NCBI GenBank assembly: GCA_965215115.1
Contig: OZ244050.1
Location: 4,340,001 to 4,404,000, forward strand
From: CALDTK01 sp965215115
GTDB taxonomy: Bacteria > Bacteroidota > Bacteroidia > Chitinophagales > Saprospiraceae
DNA: 64,000 nucleotides
Direction of reading: 5' to 3'
Part shown: positions 17,299 to 26,694 of the stretch, piece after piece
Numbering within the stretch: position 1 is the first letter of the stretch
How the letters are laid out: every line of letters starts with the position of its first letter
Position numbers and translations under genes: made by a program
Notes under the pieces: model-generated
What the model was told of the DNA's origin: nothing
Databases searched by the model: none
Seen by the model: only the letters and a program-made list of their open reading frames with translations

Positions 17299-18104
17299 TC
17301 CAAGAAGTTGCCCAAGCCTGCACCCAGCACTCCGTCGCCATCCTCGTCATGCTCGGCACGGCGTTCGGGTTCGGGCTGCTGCTCGGCTATTTCCTGTGGC
17401 ACAAATACGTCGCGCTCGCCGCGCAACACAGCGCCGAGCGGGAGGAGTGGCGCGAGAAGTACGTGAGCCGCGACGCGGCCTTCCAGCAACTCGAGCTCGA
17501 GCACCGCGGCACCGCCGACGACCTGAACAAGCTGCGCGACCGGCACACCGAGGTCGACCTCGAGGCCCGGAGCCTCCGCGCCGAGCTCGATACCCTACGC
17601 GAGACAGCCGCCCGCGGCCTCGGGAGTGCGCCACTCGCCGAGCGCTCCCCGAACGACAAGTACGCGGCCGTCGGGATGGTGCCGAAGTCGGAGTTGGTCG
17701 CCCTCCAGAAGCGCTACGATGCACTCGCCGTGGAGCTCGAGAGCCGCGACGCCGAACTCGCGATGCTGTCCAAGCGGCGCGCGACAATCATCGTGGAGGA
17801 GGCTTCCGCCAAAACCAGCGACGCGGCCCCCGATGCGACTCCCCCCGCTGCGCCGAGCCTCGCCGAGTCCTTCGTTTTGCCGGAAGGCGGCCCCGTCGAG
17901 CGACCACTTTCACCCGCGGTCATCGAGCTCCTGCGCTCGAGGCAGGTCTACGACTGGGCAGACCTCGCCGCGCTCGAACCAAGTGAACTACAGTCCTTAC
18001 TCGCCTCGGCGGAGCACTACTACGTGCCCGCGCAATTCTCCGTCTGGATAGCGCAGGCAAGGCGGATCGTGGGCGACACGCGACCCGTCAAGACAGGCGA
18101 GTAG
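17295..18104 (+). CDS. Membrane-anchored coiled-coil protein of unknown function
   Basis: 269 residues. One N-terminal membrane segment (SVAILVMLGTAFGFGLLLGYFLW, about residues 14-36) is followed by a long charged coiled-coil region (EREEWREKYVSRDAAFQQLELEH ... RDAELAMLSKRR, residues ~50-165), a Pro/Ala linker and a C-terminal helical domain (LSPAVIELLRSRQVYDWADLAALEPSELQSLL). No enzyme motif. The ATGA overlap with the OmpA gene suggests a shared envelope role. Two hairpin-motif copies (17801, 17874) in opposite orientation fall in the linker, encoding EASAKT and FVLPEGG. Confidence 0.7.
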   Translation: MIQEVAQACTQHSVAILVMLGTAFGFGLLLGYFLWHKYVALAAQHSAEREEWREKYVSRDAAFQQLELEHRGTADDLNKLRDRHTEVDLEARSLRAELDTLRETAARGLGSAPLAERSPNDKYAAVGMVPKSELVALQKRYDALAVELESRDAELAMLSKRRATIIVEEASAKTSDAAPDATPPAAPSLAESFVLPEGGPVERPLSPAVIELLRSRQVYDWADLAALEPSELQSLLASAEHYYVPAQFSVWIAQARRIVGDTRPVKTGE

Positions 18105-18130
18105 CGACGAGCGTCCGCCCGGTGGCTGTC

Positions 18131-21100
18131 CTAGTCCACCGTCGAGATCTCCCAGACGCCCTCCAGTTCGCGCGGCAAACGGTGCTCCTTCCAGGCGCGC
18201 GCGTTCGGGCTCCACGAGTCGTCTCCGCCGACGCCCTCCATCATGGCGTCTAAGTAGAGGTAGGTCGTACCGTCAAGCGGAATCTCGTAGGTGTGCGAGG
18301 CGGACTCCAGCGCCCCGAGGGGGAAGGGGTGCGCACTGAAGGATGTCTCGTCACTACGGATCTCGACATTGCCGAAGAGCGTGATCTGGTCGACATCCGA
18401 GCGGTTGCCGTATTCGGACGGCTTGATGTAGCTCCGCAGGGTAGACTCGGCCGTCTCCGCGACCGGGTACGTATAGTAGCCGAGCGGACTGCCGAGCTTA
18501 CGGTCGACGTAGTTTTCCGCGGGGCCACGACCGCGGTAGCTGATGCGACCGCTGCCCTCGGCGAGCGGTACTTCGAGCCCGAGGCGCACCGGGACCCTAC
18601 CGTCGTCCTCCACCGACATCGCGACCCGCAGGTAGACCTCGTCGTCGCGCACGACCGCCTGCAGCATCACCGCACCTAAGTCCTCGACGCGGTAGCCGAT
18701 CTCCACGCCACTGCCCACGTCGACGATGGAGCGCACGTAGGCCGGTCGCACCGTGTCGAAGCCGTAGTAAAAGTCCCGGTGGCCCCTGAGGCTCATGATC
18801 CCCCAGGCCAGGTCATTGTCGGTCGGCGCGCGCCAGACCACCGGTTTGATCGGGGCTGCGAGCAATTGCTTGCCCCCCACGCTAAGGCCCGAGACCTGGC
18901 CCTTGGCGTCGATCTCAACGGAGACCTTGCCCTTCGTCAACGCCAACGGCGGCGTCACGGGGGCCAGCCTCTCGGCGGAAGCCAGCTCGTCGGCGTAGCT
19001 GCGACTCGGCGCGGACGAATTTGGAACCGCCGTACTCGCCGAGGTCAACACGGAACCGTCGGCCCGCAGGACAGTCAGCTCCAAGATCACGTCCCGCGAC
19101 TTTCTCATCTTCCGGAGGTCCTTCGCGAGCGATACCGTCTGGCGTGCCCCGGGCGCAATGGCCGGGAGGTTCATCACTCCCTCCACCTTATCGGAGGCGG
19201 TATAGGCCTTGTACGCGAGGCGCAGGCCCTCGGTGCTACGGAAGTGGTAGCGACTCGCGATCGTCACGGCTTCGAGCGGGTCGGCGGTAGCAAACTCGAT
19301 CGAGATGGGCGCAAACTGATACCTCAGCTCATTCATGGCCGGCTGGGGCGTCCCGTCGCTGTACACGAGGCCATTCGCGAGGAAGTTGCCGTCGTGGTAG
19401 CGCTCGCCGCGGTCGCCCCCGTAGGCGAAGTACCCGCGGCCACTCGAGTCGTTGCGCATCAGCAGGCCCTGGTCGCGCCAGTCCCAGATGAAGCCCCCCA
19501 TCACGTTCGGCGTCTCGCGCATGAAGGTGGCGAACTCATCGAGGTGGCCCGTGGAGTTGCCCATCGAGTGGGCGTACTCGCACCACATCAGCGGACGCGG
19601 GTCGGGCCTCTCGGCGATGGTCGTCATGTCGGCGATGGAGGTGTACATACGGCTGCGCACGTCGACGTACGCGATGTCGTCGCGGCCAGTGCTGCCGTCC
19701 GGGGTGTAGGCCGACTCCGAGTGCAGGAACCGCGTCGTGTCTCTCGCCTGCGCGTAGCCCGCCGCCGCGGCGTGGGAGGGCCCGCTGCCGGACTCGTTGC
19801 CGAGGCTCCACCCGATGATGCTCGGGTGGAGCTTGTCACGCTCGATCATCCCCATCGTGCGCGCCACCAGGTCGGGTGCCCATTCGCCGTAGCCGCTCAG
19901 CAGTGACCCGAGTTTGTGGACCTCGTGGTTGGCCTCGTCGAGGACGTACAGCCCGATCGAGTCCGCGATGTGGTAGAGGTACGGATCGTTCGGGTAGTGG
20001 CTCGTCCGCACGGCGTTCAGGTTGTAAGCCTTCATCGTGAGGAGGTCGGCGAGGATCTCGGCCCGGGTGACGGCCTTGCCGTTGACGTGCGAGTGGTCGT
20101 GCCGGTTGACGCCGAAGAGCTTGACGGTGGCGCCGTTGATGCGCAGCCCGAACGGCCCCGTCTCGACGCGTCGGAACCCGGTCTGCGTAACGATCCGGTC
20201 CATGACCCGCCCCGCTCCATCCCGGAGTTCCACCTCGAGGCTGTACAGATTCGGCACTTCGGCACTCCAGGGCTTTGCGCCCGGCACCTCGATCGTCATC
20301 CTCGTGGGCCGCGGACGACCGTAGGGCCCGACGTAGACATCGCGACTGAAGATCCGGAGGTAGTCCTCCACCGGTAAGGTCGCGGTGTAGCTCTGGGTGT
20401 CCGCGGCTACACTCGCCTCACTGCCGCCCGCCGCGGTGGCGCCCGCGTAGCGGATGCGCGTGTGCAGGGTGGCTTCCGCCAAAACGCTAGGGTCGCGGTA
20501 GTACAGCCGGGGCACGACCGTCAAGACCCCACGTCCGCCGTCCGCATCGTAGTCCGCCCAGGCGTCGATGTCCTGGAGGCGTGTTTTGGCGAAAGCCCTC
20601 AGGACCACGTCGCGGTGGATGCCCGACATCCGCCAGTGGTCCTGGTCCTCGCGGTAGCTGCCGTCGCTCCAGCGGTACACCTCGACGCTGATCTGGTTGG
20701 GGCCGCCGTCGTAACGCAACAGGTCCGTCAGGTCGAACTCGCTCGGGAGACGCGAGTCCTCCGCGTAGCCGACGTACGCGCCGTTGACCCAGAGGTGGTA
20801 GGCGCTCTGCACGCCGCCGAACTCGACGTGGACATCCATGCCCCGCCACGTGGCCGGCACCTCGAAGGTGCGCCGGTACTGCCCGACGGGGTTGTGTAGG
20901 TGGGGGTCGGTGGTATCGGCGTCCGTCGGGACGAACGGCGGATTGACGGGCTCGAAGGGGTAGCGCCAGTTGGCGTAGATGGCCGTCCCGTAGCCCTTCA
21001 TCTCCCAGTTGCTCGGCACCGCGATGCGGTCCCAGCCCCGCACGTCGAAGTCGTCCTCGAAGAAGGTCCGCGCGCGGGACTCCGGGCTGGCGTGTAGCCT

Positions 21101-21309
21101 GAAGGCCCACTCCCCGTTGAGGCTGCGCGTCAACGCCGCCGCGCCGGCGATGGTGCCGTCCGTCCGGACGCCAGCGGGGCCTCGTGTCGGACGGTTGCCC
21201 GGGGGGCGAGTTTGTTGATCGAGCTGGTGAGCGGGGATTGCCACGGCTCGCGCTGCGCGGAGGCGGTACCGAGCAAGGAAACGACTAAGGAGAAGAGGAG
21301 TAAGCGCAT
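18131..21309 (-). CDS. GH2 beta-galactosidase (LacZ-like), frame broken near the N-terminus
   Basis: About 1,060 residues when the frame is repaired. The body has all GH2 parts: sugar-binding domain (SLNGEWAFRLHA, WEMKGYGTAIYANWRYPF), central TIM barrel with NRHDHSHVNGKAVT and RTSHYPNDPYLYHIAD, acid/base Glu in SLGNESGSG, nucleophile Glu in MWCEYAHSMGNS, and a C-terminal Bgal_small-like domain (GRGPAENYVDRKLGSPLGYY). A signal peptide and the conserved start of GH2 (MRLLLFSLVVSLLGTASAQ, REPWQSPLTSSINKLAPRATVR) begin at ATG 21309 but in another frame, which stops at 21130-21132. Restoring one base between 21132 and about 21206 (a G6 run lies at 21201-21206) would rejoin them. It is either a true frameshift or a sequence error. 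Secreted if intact. Hairpin motifs lie at 20471 and 20583. Confidence 0.85.
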
Positions 21310-21425
21310 GGGCGAGCGAAGCTTGTGGCGCCGAATCTACGGGTCGCCGCGAGCTATAGTGTCCGGTGGAATACGCATGCTCGCCCAATCATCATCCTTT
21401 GCGATATTTACCACATATTAGCCGA

Positions 21426-21493
21426 CTGAGTACCTCAGAAAAATTTTGAGTACGGGCACACCCGTTCTTCGATACGAACCGACGGTTGTGCCC
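21426..21493. promoter_or_regulatory. Candidate operator palindromes between lacZ-like gene and GntR-type regulator
   Basis: The 213-bp divergent gap contains CTGAGTACCTCAG (21426-21438), a second GAGTAC at 21448-21453, and a long inverted repeat with arms GGGCACACCCGT (21454-21465) and ACGGTTGTGCCC (21482-21493) matching at 11 of 12 positions. A binding site for the adjacent regulator is the simplest reading; not demonstrated. Confidence 0.5.
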
Positions 21494-21522
21494 CGGGCAA
21501 CCCGCCCGTCCAAACCGCACGA

Positions 21523-22569
21523 ATGTCTTCTTTCACGCTCCACCGAATGAGCTACACGCTACACATAGACGCCGGCTCCGCGCGACCGAAGTACCAGCAG
21601 ATCGCCGACGCGCTCCTGGCTGGGATTACGTCGAAGAACCTCGGCATCGACGAGCAGTTACCGAGCATCAACGAGATTAGCGCGCAGTACGACGTGAGCC
21701 GCGACACCGTCGAGCGGGCCTACAAGGTGCTCAAGCGCGACGGCGTCATCATCAGCGTGCGGGGCAAGGGCTACTACGCCACCGCTGCCGAGCAGCGCGT
21801 CAACCGCAAGGTGCTGGTGGTCTTCAATAAGCTCAGCGACCACAAGCGCGAGATCTTCGAAGGCCTCGCCGAGGCCCTCGGCGACGAGGTCGACCTCGAG
21901 CTACAGATCTACCACGATGACTTCCGCAGCTTCGAGCGCATCATCGACCGCCACCGCAATCACTTCAGTGACTTCGTGATTATCCCGAGTTTCGTGGGCT
22001 CGTGCCAGCAACGCGCCCGCGAGATCGTCAACACCGTACTCGCGAACCGCAACGTCATCATCGTGAGCGCCGCCCTCGGGGGCACGCGCCCGGGGGTCGG
22101 ATCGGTGACGCAGGACTACGAGGCCGACATCATCGCGGGCCTCGACGAGGCGCACGACCTGCTGGCGAGGTACCGGTACGTCACCCTGCTGTTCGATCCC
22201 GACTGTGCCGCCCGCGGGATCATCGCCGGGTTCCAGCGCTGGAGCGACTCCGCGACGCAGGCCACCGACGTCCTCACCGTCGATCAGGCCCCCGACCCGC
22301 TCGTCCCGGGCACGGCCTACGTCTGCGTCACGGACCGCCAGTTGGTACAGCTCGTCAAGGGCGCCCGCGACCAGAAACTACAGCTCGGTCGCGACGTCGG
22401 ACTCATCGCCTACAACGACAGTGTCCTCAAGGAGGTGCTGGTCAACGGCATCACCGTCATCACGACGGCCCACCGCAAGATGGGGACGCGCGCCGCGGAA
22501 ATGCTTACGTCCGGGAACACCTCCCAGGAGCGGGTGCCGTTCCGGCTCATCCGTAGGGCCTCGCTGTAG
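21523..22569 (+). CDS. GntR-type regulator with periplasmic-binding-protein-like effector domain
   Basis: 348 residues, or 340 from the in-frame ATG at 21547 where homology begins. The N-terminal winged helix is GntR-like: PKYQQIADALLAGI, LGIDEQLPSINEISAQYDVSRDTVERAYKVLKRDGVI, SVRGKGYYA. The C-terminal two thirds resemble LacI/sugar-binding domains (VLVVFNKLSDHKREIFEGLAEAL, VIIPSFVG, VGLIAYNDSVLKEVLVNGITVITT). Regulators of this architecture control sugar operons in Bacteroidota. It is divergent from the GH2 gene and convergent with the end of the rhamnose/lactate operon (1-base gap), so either could be its target. Confidence 0.85.
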   Translation: MSSFTLHRMSYTLHIDAGSARPKYQQIADALLAGITSKNLGIDEQLPSINEISAQYDVSRDTVERAYKVLKRDGVIISVRGKGYYATAAEQRVNRKVLVVFNKLSDHKREIFEGLAEALGDEVDLELQIYHDDFRSFERIIDRHRNHFSDFVIIPSFVGSCQQRAREIVNTVLANRNVIIVSAALGGTRPGVGSVTQDYEADIIAGLDEAHDLLARYRYVTLLFDPDCAARGIIAGFQRWSDSATQATDVLTVDQAPDPLVPGTAYVCVTDRQLVQLVKGARDQKLQLGRDVGLIAYNDSVLKEVLVNGITVITTAHRKMGTRAAEMLTSGNTSQERVPFRLIRRASL

Positions 22570-22570
22570 C

Positions 22571-23194
22571 TCAGGCGCGCGCAGCCGGGCGCTTCCGCAA
22601 AACGACCGCGAGGCTCCGCGGTCCCTGCGCGCCGATCACTAGGCTCTGCTCGATGTCCGCGGTCTTGCTCGGGCCGGCAATGAAGCAGCCGAACTTTCCG
22701 CTGGGGCGCACGCGGGCGTACGCTTCGTGCATCGTCTCCACGAGGGCGTCTTCGTCGAGGACGAGCACGAGGTGTTCGCAGGAGTAGGGTAGGGCGCGGT
22801 GGCCCATGTCGACCTCGTCGAGCCACACCGCGCCGTTCTCGATGACGCCGACCTGGCCCCGTAGAATGGCCTGGCCCACGCCGGCCAACTCAGGGATCGT
22901 CGCCACCGTTGAGCCCCGGACCGTGTCTTCGTACCCGGTCGTGCTTAGGAGTTGGTCGTAGTCGCCTTTCGGCAAAACCGCGTAGCAGGTCCCCGCTGGC
23001 CGCCCGAGTGCCGTAAGTAGCTCCCCGAGCGATTCGCCGGCACCCAGCAACACCACTTGGCTGGCCGAGAGTCCGGCGTTGGCCGCAAACCTGGCCGCGG
23101 CGTCCGTGCCGGTGTCGCGCGGGCGCGCCGAGGCGGGGTGCGGGCGCGGCGCCGGTTTGTTGGCCCGTACGCGGCCCAGGATCTGTTCGCGCAT
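22571..23194 (-). CDS. lutC: LutC-like LUD-domain protein of L-lactate utilisation
   Basis: 207 residues from the ATG at 23192-23194, which overlaps the lutB stop (TGATG). The LUD domain shows SQVVLLGAGESLGELL, AQAILRGQVGVIENGAVWLDE and LVLVLDEDALVETMHEAY, ending GPSKTADIEQSLVIGAQGPRSLAVVL. With LutA and LutB it forms an iron-sulfur complex oxidising L-lactate to pyruvate. Here it is the last gene of the rhamnose operon, where L-lactate is the expected end product. A hairpin motif (22964-22978) encodes VLPKG, and a degenerate copy lies at 22591-22603. Confidence 0.88.
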   Translation of the reverse strand: MREQILGRVRANKPAPRPHPASARPRDTGTDAAARFAANAGLSASQVVLLGAGESLGELLTALGRPAGTCYAVLPKGDYDQLLSTTGYEDTVRGSTVATIPELAGVGQAILRGQVGVIENGAVWLDEVDMGHRALPYSCEHLVLVLDEDALVETMHEAYARVRPSGKFGCFIAGPSKTADIEQSLVIGAQGPRSLAVVLRKRPAARA

Positions 23195-24606
23195 CAGGTC
23201 GGGTCTGCGTGGTTCTTGCGGTACCAGTCGGTGAAGCTGTCCCGCGGCGGGGTAGGCAGGTCGCGGGCCTTCCCCCAGGCGTTGGCGGGATTGTAGATCA
23301 GTGCCTTCGGGAGTAGCCTGATGGCCGTGCGGGCCAGCGCGCCGCCGAGCCCCAATCTGTTCCGGGCACTCAGGAGCCAATTCCCGAACCGCATCGCGAG
23401 CCGCTTCGCGCGCGGCATGTGCCCCGCGGCCGTAGCCACTTGTCGCCACTTGTAGAGCTGGTCGTGGATGTCGATCTTGACGGGGCACACGTCACTACAG
23501 GAGCCGCACAGCGTGGACGCGAACGGCAGATCGTTGTGGGTCTCGAGGTCGAAGCCCGGCGTGAGGATCGAGCCGATCGGCCCGGGGATCGTCGAGCCGT
23601 AGCTGTGGCCCCCGCTGCGGCGGTAGACCGGGCAGGTGTTCATGCAGGCCCCGCAACGGATGCACTTGAGCGCGTTGCGGAAGTCCTCGCGACCGAGGTG
23701 CTCCGCCCGTCCGTTGTCGACGATCACGACGTGCATTTCGGCACCGGGGCGCGGGCTCTGGTGGTGGCTGGTGTAAATGGTGATCGGCTGCCCCGTAGCA
23801 GAGCGACCGAGCAGACGCGTGAACACCCCGAGGTCCTCCCACTTCGGGATGATCTTCTCGATCCCCATGCAGTGGATCTGCACCTCCGCGAGGTGGGCGC
23901 CCATGTCGGCGTTGCCCTCGTTGGTACAGACGGTGACCGTCCCGGTCTCGGCGACGGCGAAGTTGACCCCCGTGATGGCCGCCTTACCGACGAGGAAGCG
24001 CGAGCGCAGGTGCTGGCGCGCCGCCTCCGTGAGGTACTTCGGGTCGCTGGCCCCGGCGTCGGTCCCGAGCCGGTGGTGGAACAGCTCGCCGATCTCCTCT
24101 TTCTTGAGGTGGATGGCCGGCATCACGATGTGGCTCGGCGGCTGCTCGAGGAGCTGGATGATGCGCTCGCCGAGGTCGGTGTCGACGACCTCGATCCCGC
24201 GGGCCTCGAGGTAGGGGTTGAGGTGGCACTCCTCGGTGAGCATGGACTTGCTCTTGACGACCTCCCGGATGTCCTTGGCGGCGAGTATCTCGTGGACGAT
24301 GCGGTTGTGCTCCGCGGCGTCGCTCGCCCAGTGAACCCGGACGCCGTTGGCCACCGCGGCGGCCTCGAACTCGAGCAGGTAGGTGTCGAGATTGCTGAGC
24401 GCATGGTCCTTGATGTCGCTGGCGCGCTGGCGCAGCGCCTCCCACTCGGGGATGCCGTGGGCGGCTTTGTCGCGCTTCTGGCGCACGTGCCACAGGGCGG
24501 CGTCGTGCCAGGTGGTGCGGTCGACATCCGCGACGAAGGCCGCGGCGCGGTCGGCGTGCGGGGTCTTCGGCCGAGCTATCGGGGGGGCGGTGGGGGAGTC
24601 GGTCAT
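23194..24606 (-). CDS. lutB: LutB-like iron-sulfur L-lactate oxidation protein
   Basis: 470 residues, the usual LutB length. The N-terminal LUD domain (VKSKSMLTEECHLNPYLEARGIEVVDTDLGE, PAIHLKKEEIGELF, GVNFAVAETGTVTVCTNEGN) is followed by a ferredoxin-like part with two 4Fe-4S motifs, CIRCGACMNTCPVYRR and CGSCSDVCPVKID, and a C-terminal helical domain. It passes electrons from lactate to the respiratory chain. It lies between lutA (9-base gap) and lutC (4-base overlap). TACCTTTA upstream of its ATG (24617-24624) could be an internal promoter. Confidence 0.93.
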   Translation of the reverse strand: MTDSPTAPPIARPKTPHADRAAAFVADVDRTTWHDAALWHVRQKRDKAAHGIPEWEALRQRASDIKDHALSNLDTYLLEFEAAAVANGVRVHWASDAAEHNRIVHEILAAKDIREVVKSKSMLTEECHLNPYLEARGIEVVDTDLGERIIQLLEQPPSHIVMPAIHLKKEEIGELFHHRLGTDAGASDPKYLTEAARQHLRSRFLVGKAAITGVNFAVAETGTVTVCTNEGNADMGAHLAEVQIHCMGIEKIIPKWEDLGVFTRLLGRSATGQPITIYTSHHQSPRPGAEMHVVIVDNGRAEHLGREDFRNALKCIRCGACMNTCPVYRRSGGHSYGSTIPGPIGSILTPGFDLETHNDLPFASTLCGSCSDVCPVKIDIHDQLYKWRQVATAAGHMPRAKRLAMRFGNWLLSARNRLGLGGALARTAIRLLPKALIYNPANAWGKARDLPTPPRDSFTDWYRKNHADPT

Positions 24607-24615
24607 CGGTAGCGA

Positions 24616-25377
24616 CTAAAGGTAGGGCCGCGGGGGCTCTATTCGACTAACTAACAACTCCGCCACGTGCTTGACCTGCACGTTTACGCCCTGCCGCCGC
24701 GCCAGACCCTCGAGGTGCATCATGCAGCTCATGTCGGCACTCACGATGTACTCCGCGCCGTGGCGGACGTGGTCGCTGAGGCGGTCGCGCCCCATGCGGA
24801 CGCTGAGGGCCTCCTGCGCGACGGCGAAGGTGCCGCCGAACCCGCAGCACTCGTCGACGCGGTCGAGCTCCACCAACTCGAGCCCCGCTACCTGCTCGAG
24901 CAGTGGCATGATCTTGCTGAAGGGTTCGGTGACGCGCTCCGAGTCACTCGCGAGGCGCAGGTGGCGCAGGCCGTGGCAACTCTGGTGCAGGCCGACGCGG
25001 TGCGGGAAGGCGGCCCCTTCGATGCGCGGGGTGCCCAGTACGTCGACGATGAACTCGCACAGCTCGTAGGTGCGTTCGCGGACGCGCTCCACGGCGGGCG
25101 TCTGCTCGAGGACATCGTAGTGGTGCCTGACGTGCGCGGCGCAGCTCCCGCTGGGGGTGACGACGTACTCCGCGTCCGCGAAGATCGTCACGTAGTTCTC
25201 GTAGGTCGTTTTGGCGAAAGCCTCCGCCCCCGAATTGGCCATCGGCTGCCCGCAACAGGTCTGGCCGGGCGCGTAGACTACCTCGCAGCCCAACTTCTCC
25301 AGCAGGCGCAGGGTAGCGACGCCCACCTGGGGGTAGAACTGATCGACGTAACAGGGCACGAACAAGTGGACTCTCAT
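24616..25377 (-). CDS. lutA: LutA-like (Fe-S)-binding CCG-domain protein of L-lactate utilisation
   Basis: 253 residues with two cysteine-rich CCG domains: an N-terminal one (FVPCYVDQFYPQVG ... GQTCCGQPMANSGA) and a second (HQSCHGLRHL ... DECCGFGGTFAV). This is the LutA/GlpC-type subunit of the lactate oxidation complex. It starts 3 bases after the kinase gene and precedes lutB. AEAFAKTTYEN is encoded by a hairpin motif at 25208-25222. Confidence 0.92.
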   Translation of the reverse strand: MRVHLFVPCYVDQFYPQVGVATLRLLEKLGCEVVYAPGQTCCGQPMANSGAEAFAKTTYENYVTIFADAEYVVTPSGSCAAHVRHHYDVLEQTPAVERVRERTYELCEFIVDVLGTPRIEGAAFPHRVGLHQSCHGLRHLRLASDSERVTEPFSKIMPLLEQVAGLELVELDRVDECCGFGGTFAVAQEALSVRMGRDRLSDHVRHGAEYIVSADMSCMMHLEGLARRQGVNVQVKHVAELLVSRIEPPRPYL

Positions 25378-25380
25378 GGC

Positions 25381-26673
25381 TTAGGTCTCTGGTCTGTCGA
25401 GGGCGAGCAGGGCCCCGAGCGCCGAGCCGATCGGGTTGTCGGCCACGCTGATGTGCGCCTTCGGGAAGTTGCGCGAGAGCATGTCCTTAAACACCTCCGA
25501 CTCCGCGAAGCCACCGTCTATGATGAGGTGTCGCGCGGCCACGGGCGTGGCGATGAGCTCGATCTGCTCGGCGAGCACGTTGACGAGCTCCCGCATCAGG
25601 CGATGGTAGGCCGCGTTGAAGTCCGGGTCGCTCGTGTGTTGCCCCGTGCCCCGCGGCAGGGCCGCCGTGAGTTGGCTCCACTTAAACCGCGGCCGCGCGC
25701 TCTCAGGGTCGAGTTCGGGTACGTAGCGCACCAGCTTGTAGGTCTCCGGATGGACGCCGTAGTACTTCGAGAGCTCCTCGACGCGTACGTCGTGCTCGCG
25801 GCCGAAGAACATCCTCGAGGCCTTGACGGCGCGGCCCTCGGGGTCCATGAACGTGAGGCAGTCGCGACCCAACTCGTAGGCCGTCAGCGGTGTGTGGTTG
25901 TCGGGATTGAAGTTGATCGCCCAGGTGCCGGTGCTCACGAGGATAAAAGGCTCGTGTTGCGTGCGCGAGTGCACCAGCAGCGCGGCCGAACTGTCGTGAA
26001 TCCCGACGCCGACCTCGACGGCCTTCCCGTACGCATGGCCCGGTAGGGTAGTGTGCGCGCTACCGACCCTGGGCAGCAGGCTGTAGAGTTTGTGCACCGC
26101 CAGCCAGGAGTGGTAGCGGCGGCGGCCGAAGTCCCACAGGCAACTGTGGCACCCGACGCTGGTAAACTCGCTGGTCGCGACGCCCGTGAGCCGGTAGCTG
26201 AGGTACTGCGCGAAGTGCAGACTCGTGCGCGTCTGCCCGAAGGCCTTCGGTTTGGCGTGCTTGAGCCACAGCAGCTGCAGGCCGCTGTTGAGCATCCCGA
26301 GACTCGGCGAACCTACCTGCACGTGGAAGCTCTGCGGTCCCCCGGCGTTGCGGTAGACCTCGTGTAGGCGCGGGATGGTCGCCGGCTTGAGGTAGCTGTA
26401 CAGCGGGGTCGTGGGCCGCCCGTCCCGGTTGAGGTGAACGAGGGTCGCGCCGTAGGTGCTGAAGTTGATACGACTTACGTCAAAACGCCTCATCGCGGCC
26501 CCGAGCGTCTCGTCGGTCCAGGCACAGATGGCCCCGAGGTCGTCACACGGGAAGCCATCGTCGTCGGCCGTCTCGGCGAAGGTCTCGCTCTCCGTATGGA
26601 TCACGCGCTGCGCCCCGTCGAAGACGTAAACTTTCTTGTTCGTGCGACCGATGTCGAAGATGACCGTGTACAT
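25381..26673 (-). CDS. FGGY-family sugar kinase, probable L-rhamnulokinase
   Basis: 430 residues. The N-terminal ATPase fold begins VIFDIGRTNKKVYVFDG, and the C-terminal half carries FILVSTGTWAINFNPD and RHLIIDGGFAESEVF, as in FGGY kinases. Rhamnulose as substrate is inferred from position between the rhamnose isomerase and aldolase-dehydrogenase genes and the lactate genes. It is fairly divergent from classical RhaB, so fuculokinase-type activity is possible. RRFDVSRIN is encoded by a hairpin motif with a GAC/GTC stem and GTAA loop (26472-26486). Confidence 0.85.
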   Translation of the reverse strand: MYTVIFDIGRTNKKVYVFDGAQRVIHTESETFAETADDDGFPCDDLGAICAWTDETLGAAMRRFDVSRINFSTYGATLVHLNRDGRPTTPLYSYLKPATIPRLHEVYRNAGGPQSFHVQVGSPSLGMLNSGLQLLWLKHAKPKAFGQTRTSLHFAQYLSYRLTGVATSEFTSVGCHSCLWDFGRRRYHSWLAVHKLYSLLPRVGSAHTTLPGHAYGKAVEVGVGIHDSSAALLVHSRTQHEPFILVSTGTWAINFNPDNHTPLTAYELGRDCLTFMDPEGRAVKASRMFFGREHDVRVEELSKYYGVHPETYKLVRYVPELDPESARPRFKWSQLTAALPRGTGQHTSDPDFNAAYHRLMRELVNVLAEQIELIATPVAARHLIIDGGFAESEVFKDMLSRNFPKAHISVADNPIGSALGALLALDRPET

Positions 26674-26694
26674 GGGCGGGGGAAGACTCTCGGG

